Origin: Diploscapter coronatus
Lineage: Eukaryota > Nematoda > Chromadorea > Rhabditida > Rhabditidae
Reading direction: 5' to 3'
Length of the DNA: 64,000 nucleotides
NCBI GenBank assembly: GCA_964036155.1
Contig: OZ038422.1
Location: 80,065,201 to 80,129,200, forward strand
The notes below the pieces were generated by a model, which made no database searches, was not told where the DNA came from, and worked only from the letters and a program-made list of their open reading frames with translations. A program made the translations under genes and the position numbers. Every line of letters begins with the position of its first letter. The first letter of the stretch is position 1. Below are positions 35,579-46,855 of this stretch, in pieces.

Positions 35579-37021
35579 CTAAAATTTTCAAAATTACGTC
35601 ATTGTAAAATTATACTCATTTTTATGCATCCTTAAATAGAGTCAGGAAATTAAAGTTTTATCAAATCTGCATGAAGTTTTTCTAAACTAAAAATGATATC
35701 TGAAAATAGATCTTCATTCAATGAAACTATCAAAAATGCAAAATTCTACTCAACATTTAATTTGAGCTACAGTAATCCACGTTTTATTTTAAAAATCAGG
35801 GAAAGAAGTATATTTTTAGAAAATGTATTGAACGATGATGCAGAATAGATAGAGAAAGTGGTAATGGTTAAATGGCTCAGTGGGTTGAGAAGCCGCCCCT
35901 TCTTTTTGCGAAAGACGAACTAGAAGATTAACTATGCTAATTGACGATAGACAAGGGCTTGAGGCCTGAAAGGAGAGAACCTTCTTGACGGGAAATAGTG
36001 CACAAATTGGAGAGACGGAAAAGAAACTAGAATTGATAGAGTAATTCGAAGATGGAAAAGGAAGAAATTCCAGGGAAATGCGAAAACTGATACACGATGT
36101 ATTTTGAAACGGCATCAAGGATTTTAGGGTTGATCGAAAAAGTACGAGAATCTTGGGAATCTTGGGGTAGGGCTATAAATAAACTTAAAATTAAGTATTT
36201 TAGATCATAAAATAACCAAAACCGCGTATATAATTAATAAATCAAAACTATATTGATTTCTTAATTTTGGAGGAACGGATTTTCCAGTGAAAAGCGATAT
36301 GAAATATAGATTTATGGGCGCGGCGAAAATCTAAACAAATTGTATGCATACGTTGCATAAGTCTGTTAAATTTAAATTGGAACAAAAATAGTGTCAGTCA
36401 GTTTTCATGCTCTATATTTTATTATAGGACGATGGATCGTTCTAGAATGAAGAAAATTAGGGATGAAGTCTAGAATGTTAATCCTTGTGTAAAGCCGATT
36501 TTTCAATTCCAGATTTACTACCCGTTTTAAGAGACTTCAAAATCGTATTTCCAATGAAAAATTGTACGAAGAATAAATAAATTTTCAAATATTGTCTCCA
36601 AAAATGGGTTTTAGAGATAAATAGAAAAGATTATCATTTCCTAAACAAAAGAGATATATTTAATCATGCAATCCTCTTATATCCGTCTAGGACTAAAATA
36701 CCCCTCCCTACAAAAACCCATATCTACATCATCTAAAAAGTACAGTAGTATAAATTTTGCAAGGAAAAGATCGAAAATAGAGTGTAGGTTTCAAAGTTTT
36801 ATAGAGGTACGACTAAAAGAAATCTCGATTTTTTCGAGATTTTTTTCCGAATAAATTGACCTTGGACAAATGTAACTCACTTCTATTCACAAGTACCCAA
36901 CACTTTAAAACTAAAACGTGAGTTTACCAAAAAAGAGGTGAGTTTACTAAATGAGAACGATTTTCATGTACTTTTGCCGAAAATTCGATAAATCCTTACG
37001 CAAAGATACAAGTTTAGGGGT
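35579..37021. other. non-coding stretch upstream of the PTB exon at 35498
   Basis: No supported exons. The minus strand is pyrimidine-rich around 35830-36100. It is most likely PTB intron. Confidence 0.4.
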
Positions 37022-40000
37022 TTATTCATGAATCAAACCAGCTAAAAATGAATGAAAATTGAATCAAATTTGGTACGAGAAGGGAGTTCAAAATATGTGC
37101 TTAATTAATGCCTGTGTGCAGCTTTAATTAAAATTAAGCCTACCTATCAAAAGATTATTTTTTATTCGGAAAATAACGAAACAACTTACCTTTGACATAA
37201 ATGTAGTTAAAAGACGTGGTTGATTTGCTTATAGAAAATTGTACTTGTTCTGTGTCTGATAGAAGCACCCCGAAGGCATGCTCTGAAAGATATGAAGGGA
37301 TAAAAACGGATCAGATACAACATTAGACGAAACGAGAGATAATCCGGGAATTACGCGTTCTTTGCGTCAGTGACGGGCTTAAAAATTAGCAATACAAGCA
37401 AAAGAGTAGAGAAAGAGAAAATTGTGGTCGGATTACAGAAATATGAGAAAAGATGGAGACAGGGATGAAGATTTTCGGAAAATAATTAGTTTTGTACCCT
37501 TCGAAGAAGAAACCGACAGGGGTATTCGATAAAATCTTGCTTATCAAAATAAAGCCTTTCTTTGGAAGAAAATCTGTATCTTATTTTTATCTTGCAACTT
37601 AAAAATTTAAGTAAAATGGGAGTACTGTAGCATGTTCAATGAAGGAAGAATACCTCAAATTGAATTTAGCAATGATAATCATGGCTTTTGGATAAAACAT
37701 GTATCATTTCAAAACAGACTGTTTTGATGAAGAGCATACAGTAACTTCGCAATTGAAGATTATCTAAAGGACAAATAGTGAGAAAATACTATTTTAAACA
37801 AAAAGGATGACATTGCGCATTTTCATACTACTCCTACAATAAAAATAGAGCTCTTGCCAAAACTCGACCTCCTATGAAGTTGTTATTCTTTTGAATTACG
37901 CGTAGCTATCTTACAAAACAAAAGTTGATCTCCAAATTCCAAAAACCAAGCTGTGCCACTATCACAAAGAACTCTTCTATTGAAGGACTAAAATGTCGCC
38001 TTCGAAAACTATATAAAATATTGGAGGGGAGGGAGGAAAGGGAAGACGGGTGTCGCCAAGAAAAAGAGGGGGACTGTAGAGAGCGAGAATGAATTGGAGG
38101 GAGAAGGAAAGAGGGCTCTTTGCTGAAAGCAAACAGTTGCAAAAGAAACAGAGAGAGAGAGAGCTAGAGAAGCAGAGAAAGAGAAAGCCCTACAGGCTGC
38201 ACTGCGAGCTTCCGTTTGCACACTATTTGACGCTTCTCTTTTCGCTTTTTATCTTTCTCCGTCTCTGGCCTCCTCTCTCTCCATTCCCGCATTCTCTCGT
38301 CAGCCTATTGACAGTTAGAAAAAGGTTCGTAAGGCAGTCATAAGTGAAAGACCAATGAAGGAGTGTTTCTTCCTCTGTCAGAATTCCTGTCCGTCTCTTC
38401 ATTTCGAATGCACTCTTCCTTTTCTCTAACTCTTTGCGTCTCTTTGGTTTTCATACGATTTGCACAAACTGTCTCGCGCACCTCTTTGAGGGTTAGCAAC
38501 ATTTTTGAAACCTAACAGACAGGTAAGGTGGGGGAAAATTATCGAAATTTCACACGTTTCAAAGGAAAAGGACTATATTCCACAAATCGAGAAGTTTTAA
38601 CGAAGAATGATTCGAGACTTCTCGAAAAATTCACAGATTGCGAATGAATACTCTGAATCTCCCAAAAGACATAATTTGATCACTTTCTATATAAAATTCA
38701 GTAAAAATGTAGCGGTGCCTATTGCAATTCCAAAAAGGCACAAAAACGGAATTCCGGAAATGATGCTCTGAACATGCCAAAATGAAACCTGTTTTTGAAG
38801 AGCTCGGAGTTGTTCTCATCCTGCCAATTGAGCACATTCCTCCTTACTTTGTCAATACTCCATCCAACTCTTTCTTTTTTCTCTCCCTCTCATTTAGCCT
38901 ATCTTTCTTCTTCTCTGCATCTATCCGCTCTCTCATTTCCTCTCACTCTCTCGGCTGCTAGGAAACTAACCGTCACTAATTTTGTTACTCGCACACTTAC
39001 TACTGGAAAAGGATCCATCATTGCAACAGATTTTGGATCTCATAACGATAATTTGAATCTTTCCAGAAAATAGACATTTCACTTCCTTATAAGTTGTCTT
39101 CGGAAAAATGAGAAAGAATTCAATAAATTTAGGAAGATTCAAGAAAATGTTGCCAAAATATCAATGGGTTTATGAAAATTAAAAAGAAAATTGCTAGGCA
39201 CAACATTTGAAAGGCTTTGGTTTTCTGAAAAGGGCGAAGAGCCCTGGGCGGTGCGCGTCGATGTGAGTCATATCACTATCGATTCGATCACCTCGCTCAA
39301 GAAAGGCAGGCACAATTTACGATATGACAAACGATTTTCGGGCCCTACGCTTAAAGCATGGAGCTAGTGATTTTAGGATGAAAGAATTTCTGGTGAAGTG
39401 CATAGCGGTTTTTTTTCTCTATCTATGATTTAGTAGTATTTAAATTAGAGAAAAAGGAATGATGCGCGAACCGCGAAAATGTTATGGGAACTCGTAAAAC
39501 CGAATGACGGTTAAACGATAATCGGCTGATTTTTCGGATAGAAGATTTGCAGGAAAAATACATATTTTACTGATTTTTTAAAAAAATATTTACTAAAAAC
39601 TTCCGATGATAGTGTCTTCGCAAAGGAACCACCTGTTATAATTTTAATAACCGTTATAAAATTCTCAAAGTTTCTAGAAATAAAAATAGAAGTTTCTAAA
39701 GATATCTCAAGATTGCCAAAAAATGGCAAAAGTTGGCCCAAAAAATCAATCCGGTCTTGGGGTGAATTTGCACTGGGCGATGATGAATGCAGAATGTGTT
39801 AATGTTAATGATGATGCAATAATGAAAAGAAGAAGGAAAGGAATAGAGGGAGGGCTAGATTGAAGGAATTCTATAGAAAACGATAGAGGATGCGAGGGAG
39901 GTAGGGAATTTTTGAGGCAAATCGAGAGCATTGAGAATAGCGAGAGGCAGAGATGCAGAAAGTCACTAATGGAGCGAGATGGGAGAGAGGTAGGAAGAAA

Positions 40001-43000
40001 TTGAAATTTAGTGAATTAGGTGATTCTAACCTTCCAACAGCCTAAATCAACCACATTTCCCGACTCCATTAACGATGCAAACTTGAAATTCTAATGAATT
40101 CTAACCTATTTTATCGAGGAAAAAGTTCATCATAACTTGAAGAAAAGTCTATTTTTGTCAAAAGACGCACCTTTCGAATTAACGAAGCGGCTATCGGATG
40201 CATCGCTAGGGTCATCCGTCTTGAAATTCTTGATCAGGTCCTTGGATTCTTGGACTTGCAAAGTTGCTCTTGAGACCGACGGTAGGTTGAAAATTCTGAA
40301 ATTTTCGTTAGTCAATTTTTTCAAACTACAGAAATCCAATCCATAAATTTTATATTGGAAACTATTAAAATGTTGTTTTCGATACATTCTAGATTGTCAG
40401 CAGTTATAGAAGACACATTGGATACAAAAGTGGGGGAAATTGAAAAGAAGAAAAGTCCTTGATTACAGATAACAAGGAATAAAGAGAGCTCAAAGAAGCA
40501 GAAATAGTTTTAAGGGATTTGATAAATCCGCTCTATCAGTAAATATAATCAAAAGCCTTGGTTGGCATGACGACGAGAGACTGAGCCATGATAAGACTAA
40601 ATGTCGGAGGGAGCTGAGAAAGGGATCAAAGTTGCGAGACAAGGAGAAAAGAGGAGAGATAAAGAGTCAAATATAAAATTTAGACAATGAAAGGGGAAAT
40701 TAAAAAGGGTTTTTGTTGAAATTTTAGGAAAATAATACAAGTCTGTCTTGAATAAGCTCAAAGGTAAGCTGAACGTTATCCCTGCACCTCATAAAATATT
40801 CAATTCGAACAAATAAATACGCAGAATATCCTATTCAGATTTAGGTCCAAATGAAAATCAATTTTTCCGATAGTTTTGCAGAAAATAAATGGTTTGTGAA
40901 AAACGTCTATTTTTCAGAAATTCTCTGTTGTTTATTCACGAAAATTAGTGGCCTCCCACTCTCTCTAAAACTGTCAACTCTAACGGATATGTTTCACGAA
41001 GGAATGTGTGGAGAATAAATAGAAAATCGAACTTCATGATTCAAGTATTGCGTCCAAGGGTGTACAAAGATAATGCGTTATTAACTAACGCTAACGCAAA
41101 ACGCACTTTTCGGGGTAATTTTCATAATGCGCACGCACACGCAAATCTAGATGAATACTGCGCTAAACGCCAACGCATAACTCAAATTTTCGAAAGACTT
41201 TCCGTTTAAACGCAAATCAAAAATTTGATTTTTGTACATCCCTGATTGTGTCAGCTTAAAAATCTAGACATTTTTGTTAAGTTCTCGAAAATATCATCGA
41301 AGTTTTCATAACATCAAGACACTGAAATTTTCTTCGTCCATGTTTTTTCACGTAGAAGAGTTACAGTAATTTTATGAAAAATTGTTCTTCAAAAGATAAT
41401 TTATGGAAAGAAAATTTACCAAACAAGGTGAATTTAAGGTTGGTGGATTTAGATTAGATCCGGAAGGATGAAAGTGGATAAAGCCGGATAAAAGAGGATA
41501 AGGAGAAGAAGAAGAAGGAGAAGGAGAAAGGGGAAGGCAGAGGATGATGAAGGGATGTTGAACTCGGGAAATAGACCCTCGGAACAAGTACTCGGATGCG
41601 CACAAGCCTTTAGATTGGAAGGTAAGTAGATAGGAAAATAGCAGGGGAAATGAGGAGAGGGAAGAGAAAGAAGACAGAAAAAATAGGGAAAGCTGCGCGG
41701 AGTGAGAAGTGGCGAAAAGTAATCAACCGATAAACCGCCTGAACCCGCAAGATCAATAGAAGGCTAATTGAAGAGCGAATTTTTAAAGTTATTGAATTTC
41801 TAGAACTCGACCCTGATCAATAGATAATTTGAATAGAACGTGATTAAAAATCTACCTTGCGGGAAAAGATCGTAATCAGATGATTCTTTTGAGTTTTAAA
41901 AATCTTAAAATTGAAATAGTTTTACTCAATAAAAACATAATTTTCACTGGGTCATGAACATCGATGGGCTTTCATATACCCGATAAAATTTTAGAAATTC
42001 CTAAATCCATAAAATCTCATCTAATGATCATCCATGAAAATTTAATAAGTACGTGAGAACTTAGCGATGGTTGCTAAATTTCAGACCTCAAGATCTGAAT
42101 GAAAAATGAGGCTTGAAATGAATCGGTTAAACCGGAAATTACTCAATTCTAAAGGGAAAATGGGTTTTTCGAGAAAATTTTTCTGATTTCAAATGAACTT
42201 GCACAAATGGACGAAAACAATGCAAAGAAAGTTACTGCAACAGAACGCTTTATTTGTTTATTTTTTGAGATATACGCTTGAAGGAATAGAAAGAAGGATT
42301 CTCGCGATATGGATAAGAATAGGATGCGACGACTGTCTGGGATGCAAAATGGCTTACTTCAGGGAACGAGACTCTCCAGGCGGATCACTGCCCTTTCCAT
42401 AGGCATTGCCGCTTTCGTCAGTCATCGCGCGAACGTCGCTGCTAGAGAACTTACGTTGCAGCTCCTGTCTGTTGTCCTGGAATCATGCCAAGTTTGGAGG
42501 ATTATACCAAATAAGAAATTACTGCGAGCACATTTGTACCAAGAGCAAGTACTTTTATTTCAGAACGAAAGAAAAGGTGAAATAGAGAAAGAGAGAGAAA
42601 TAGCGTTTGGGTTAAAAGTACTCACTTATGGGACAAAAGTACTCGTAACTAGAAGAAACGTATGGAATCAGATGAGTAAATCTATTCAATTGTCAAATGA
42701 CAATGAAGAAACTATTTTCTTCCACTCCAATGAAAGAAAATGATTAAAATTTAGCAAGAGGAGATTTTTAAAGAGATCGGATCAATATTCTTTTAGATGA
42801 AGAAAATTTGAAACAACCTATGAAAAATGTACCTGTGTGACAGTGCCCGCAGTAAACTCTGTTCTTGAGCAGGTAGTCGAATGTGAGCTGTATCAGAAAT
42901 TTTATCGGAAAAATCGAACGGATTTCCTTCACAAAAATTATGCAAGTGGTCATTTGTTCTCTAAACAAAATAACGTTTCTTACGGAATTGGAAAAAGCAT

Positions 43001-43221
43001 AAAAAGAATTTACCTGAGCTCGAAAACGAAGTTCCGAGACCAAAAATCGATCGAATATTCAGTTCGGCACACCTCTGCTAGGTAAAATTTCAGAACGAAA
43101 TTGTATATTTCCCAGTTCTTATTCTGCAATTGGGCGGGCCCTTGCTCTGACTGTATCGGGAGCATGGAGGCTTTGCGCGTTTTCCTGATTCGGTTGATCC
43201 AACTCCATTTTCGGCTATCCG
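37022..43221 (-). CDS. unassigned minus-strand exon chain upstream of PTB
   Basis: Good splice signals delimit exons 43014-43221, 42833-42887, 42358-42476, 40171-40295, 37190-37282 and 37022-37041. They join in phase and end at a TAA that overlaps AATAAA. The frame reads, for example, KNWEIYNFVLKFYLAEVCRT, then RKFSSSDVRAMTDESGNAYG, then HAFGVLLSDTEQVQFSISKS. No family is recognised. The reading is not unique. The first ATG (43208) opens another frame (MELDQPNQENAQSLHAPDTV). With a GC donor this would continue to LNIRSIFGLGTSFSSS and AHIRLPAQEQSLLRALSH and, using an acceptor 6 nt further in, enter the same third exon. These may be alternative exons of the PTB gene or a separate gene. Confidence 0.35.
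38020..38470. promoter_or_regulatory. purine/pyrimidine-skewed tract, promoter candidate
   Basis: About 180 bp of purine-rich sequence (GA repeats around 38150-38190) changes to a pyrimidine-rich block with CTTTGCGTCTCTTTGG near 38434-38449. Tracts of this type, including GCGTCTC words, are common at nematode promoters. It sits in the non-coding DNA upstream of the PTB exons. No coding signal is present. Confidence 0.3.
41057..41243. mobile_element. 187-bp short TIR element with GCG/CGC-rich core
   Basis: Ends AGGGTGTACAAA and TTTGTACATCCCT are inverted repeats. The core repeats AACGC and GCGCA words (TAACGCTAACGCAAAACGC, GCGCACGCACACGC). It lies between minus-strand exons at 40171 and 42358. 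Confidence 0.6.
43146..43208 (-). CDS. candidate first coding exon of PTB
   Basis: Encodes MELDQPNQENAQSLHAPDTV plus R, ending at a possible GC donor (AGA|gcaagg) in phase 0. Joined to 35498-35578 it would give [16 protein letters not shown], which parallels the vertebrate PTBP1 segment GTKRGSDEL. The ATG is the first one about 60 nt downstream of a TATAAAA. This is inference from similarity and phase only. Confidence 0.3.
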
Positions 43222-43259
43222 CTGTTTAGAAAAAATCGATAATGATCCGGTTCGAATAA

Positions 43260-43277
43260 TGCGCTCGCGTTTTATAG
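43260..43277 (-). promoter_or_regulatory. TATA-like element of a divergent promoter
   Basis: Minus-strand GGCTATAAAACGCGAGCGC lies about 45-60 nt before the first minus-strand ATG (43208) and about 110 nt from the plus-strand start at 43384. The spacing suits a shared promoter serving both directions. Confidence 0.4.
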
Positions 43278-43383
43278 CCGTAAGCCAACTTCAATTCATT
43301 ACTCGCGTTATTTCCACTTTTCGTTTCTCATTTCTGCCGTTTGCTTCTCTCCAACTTCATTTTCGACTCCGTTCCCTTTGCAG

Positions 43384-45962
43384 ATGCCATTTTCCCCTAT
43401 CGTCAAGCACCGCACCTCGCCGCGTCGACTCTACGCACGAAGGCTGCAGCTGGCTGAGGACGACAGCCTTCAAGAACAGGCAAGCGACACATCCAGCAAA
43501 AAATGATATTTTTCAAGAAAAAAGTCCAATTTCTTCACCGTTCCACTGCTTTTTCACGAGGATAATTTCAGTCGGCCTTGGATGACGCGGGCGCGGACGA
43601 CGACAACCAGTTGCCGTTGCAGTTGCAGTTGGTGGCCTCGCCCGAACTGGCCAGACTCAGCAACCCGCCCACGCCCATTCTCCCTGGCACACCCGGCTCG
43701 ATCGGCAGTTTTGGATCGGTAGGAATCGCGTCTGAACCAAAACTAGGAACGCGCGGAACGTCTGCTTCGTCACATCTAAAACTTCTTAGTTTTTGTTGAG
43801 GAGGCGAATTCATTTCGATTTCAAAGTTGACGAACGAATACTTCTGATTTCTACTTCGAAGTGAAATTTTTAGATGAAAACTTCAATTATAAGTGCTAAA
43901 AAAGTTCGAACATCGCGCTGCCACCACTCATTAAACAGACGATAGTTCCTTCCTTCAAAAACTCAAAAATCTTCCAAGAATTTTTCTTCAGAAGAACTAT
44001 GTGTAATTTCAGGCGGACCGTCTTCGCTCGCCGATGTTCGTGGAGAACTTCTTGAAGAGCCCGTCCAACTCGTCCTACTCGTCCGCGGCCTCGGCCAGTC
44101 TGAGCGGCAAGCTGCCAGGCATCGAGGAGGAGCTCGAGATGAACGATTCGTCCATCATCCAGACGCACGAGACCATGCTCCATTCGCCCGGAACGCCGGG
44201 TAGGAAAATGAATGAAAAAATAGATTTTCACGTTAGATTTCTGCAGATATAGAAATGACGACTGTAAGAAATCTCGTACAACTTACCCCCTATAATATTT
44301 CCTTCAAAATCTTGTATTTCGAGCTGGTTATTTTGTTCAAGTTTCGCTGCGAGTTATTACATCATAGCTATGAAGCTGTGCCCCTGCGACCTGCTACCCA
44401 TATTTTCTATTCGTTTGATGAAAATTCTCCGTATGTGTGGATTTGTGAAGAATATAAAATAGCGACTATTGTCTGAAGTTGTTCAAGAAATCGATGAAAT
44501 TGATCGTTCCAGAAAGAACGATGGCTGTGGGCGGAGACCCGATGCGGACTCCAGTGAAGCTGTTCGAACCGATCGCCGAATTCGGTCGCCGCCCCATCGA
44601 CTGGGACACCGACAGCGAGGACGACATGCACAACGAGTACATTCCGCCTGAGGGAGTCACTTTCGGGGCTTCTCCTCCTCTCGTCAAGAAAGTTAGTGGG
44701 AAAATGATATAAAATTCAAGTTTCTAGGCTCCTAGCACATTCTTCTCTTCACACATTACGATAAAGACTCGCCATCGTCTCCCAAATCGGCGTTGTCTAG
44801 TCACTCTGTGTCTATAGCCTGCGAGACGCACGCATTGGGACTAGGGAAAAAGAAGAAAGCAGTCACGAAGTTAAGGCTCGCGCTGATCAGACACGCAGAG
44901 AGTGGCTAGGCGACACCGATTTGCGGGACAATTGAAAGGAATAGAGGAGTCCTTTCATATTTCATGAAGGAATGCTCGGAGTTTTCAATCATTCAGAAAT
45001 GTCGCAACGCCGTAACTTGTCGAACTAGGATTAGGTTGAGGAGAGTAGGGAGATGTTCTCGTTTTTATACACGCTATCCCTTCGAGTTGCGGCAGTTCCA
45101 AATTGTCTGATTTTCTAAAGCTTGAAAAAGAAAGCGTTTGAGGCGCGTCGCTCGGACATTAGTCACTCGTCTGACGACTCGGACTCCTCGCTGCGGTCGC
45201 CCGTGCAGCGCTATGCTCGTCCCGTCCTCTCACCGCCCAACGCCCCTCTGCGTGTCCGTCGCAAGCGCCCTCAGAACAAGGAATTCCACCTCAAACCCGT
45301 TCGACTCATCGACCTCATCGAGGCTGGTCAGTGCACGTTATTTTATTGGGAAAACTCACTGAAATGAGGGGATACGACATTTTGTATTTAAAAAAAAAGA
45401 ACTATTTTAGCAGTTACGAAATGACGACCTGACAACCACCCCATGGTTAGAGATAGGAGAGGAAAGCAGAGTAAAGCGAAATAGTATGGGAAAATTGGCC
45501 GTCAGGTCGTCATATAGTAGTTTCCATGATTTTTTTGCTCATTTCTGACAATTTACCCTATTACATGAGTTTTCTATCAAGCTATTTTCTTTTCTAATAA
45601 AATGGGACCTTCAGAGCTCCACGACGAACGCATGGATCGTTTGTCGAGTGCGATGTCTTCTGCGACGACCGATGAGCAGCGCGATTCTGCGCAGAACGCT
45701 AACGCCAGCAGGGTAAGAGCAATTTTGATTTATCAAGCCCTAAAATTTCTGCAAGCAATATGTGAAATGAAAGTGATATCAGGTGCAGTTCCTATGTGGA
45801 ACACTCGCTTATCAGATTGAAAACCCGCAAAACGTTCGATTTCTCGATACTGTAATTTTATTTTCGATTTTGCAGAGCTTCACTCTCTTCTCGCCGATCT
45901 CCGGAATCTACCAGGCAGGTCGACGCATCCTCGTGCGCAGATTCGGTCGCCCCAACTCCTAA
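43384..45962 (+). CDS. uncharacterised Ser/Pro-rich acidic protein, 329 aa
   Basis: Seven exons join in phase: 43384-43479, 43572-43718, 44013-44199, 44513-44691, 45131-45326, 45615-45712 and 45876-45962. The first donor is GC (gcaagc). The exons are much GC-richer than the introns. The product begins MPFSPIVKHRTSPRRLYARR and carries NPPTPILPGTPGSIG, a second HETMLHSPGTP, and KLFEPIAEFGRRPIDWDTDS followed by an acidic patch. A basic RVRRKRP segment comes next, and the C-terminus is FTLFSPISGIYQAGRRILVR. The SP/TP sites suggest proline-directed phosphorylation. The protein looks largely disordered with short conserved-looking motifs. No family is recognised. The ATG follows a cag acceptor directly, so a leader may be added by cis or trans splicing. 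Confidence 0.75.
44783..44923. repeat. intronic foldback element
   Basis: Arms CAAATCGGCGTTGTCTAGTC..GTGTCT (44783-44813) and AGACACGCAGAGAGTGGCTA..CCGATTTG (44889-44923) are imperfect reverse complements around a 75-nt core. It lies in the intron 44692-45130. Confidence 0.65.
45421..45513. repeat. 93-bp intronic element with 13-bp perfect inverted ends
   Basis: ATGACGACCTGAC at 45421-45433 and GTCAGGTCGTCAT at 45501-45513 are exact reverse complements. It lies in the intron 45327-45614. Confidence 0.65.
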
Positions 45963-46855
45963 TTCGGCAGGACATGCAAACGTGGGCGGGGCCAGACTCT
46001 AAACTGCAAAACTTCCGCATCCCAAGCATCGACTTTCTCTTCAACTCTCCCCTCAAATCATGATACTATCCTTTTTTTCTAAATCAGAGGCAAGTCGAAT
46101 TGATTTTCTAGGTTGAAAATAATGAATGAGCAAACGACTTTTCCATTACTCAATTTTCAAATTCGAAAATCAATGATTTTTCGCTGAATTTCCAACTTCC
46201 TTAATAGTTTTGTAACTGGAATGCTGTAGCATATGGGAGATTGAAAATTGTTTTTTTCCTTCCTGGGTTTCAGCCAATTTTTGCTAATGTTACCAGTGTA
46301 GTTCCATTTGGGTAACTTTGGTACCAATTACCGTAAACCCTATCTCACCTATTTTTTGTATTAGTAGACTTTAATTGGGTAATTTTTATTAAGATTTTCT
46401 TTCGTGAGTTACGAGTAGTTTTTCTCATATTCATACTTATCGTCAAGAATATTAGATATACTTTCGTCATTTATGGCCGTTTTAGCTATTTCTTTATTTT
46501 TCTTTGAGTTAATTTTATGGGTAAAGAGGAACGTGTTAGCACTGATGCGCGAACTTTTCCGCATGTTTTATCGCAGACATTCAATAAATCGCTGGTTTTA
46601 AAATTTATCTTTTCTTCAGGAAAGATACGGTTTTTGAAAATCGTGAAATATCTGAAAATTTTTGAAAATCATTAAACTTCAGATTTTGTTCAGAATTGCG
46701 CCTTTTGAACTTCGGAAAGCCTCATAAGACGAAGTCAAGTTTTTAGAAACGGAGAAATGACGTTTTCTCTCGAAAGAATCTTATTTCGATTCATACGGTT
46801 TTCCGTGATTTGAAAATTTGCAAAGCGGATTTTTAGGTGATCTAGAAATCTAAAA
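45963..46855. other. intergenic region / 3' UTR
   Basis: AT-rich with no exon. An AATAAA occurs near 46583, far from the previous stop. A possible acceptor (ttttag, 46835-46836) lies 20 nt before the next ATG and could receive a spliced leader. Confidence 0.4.
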
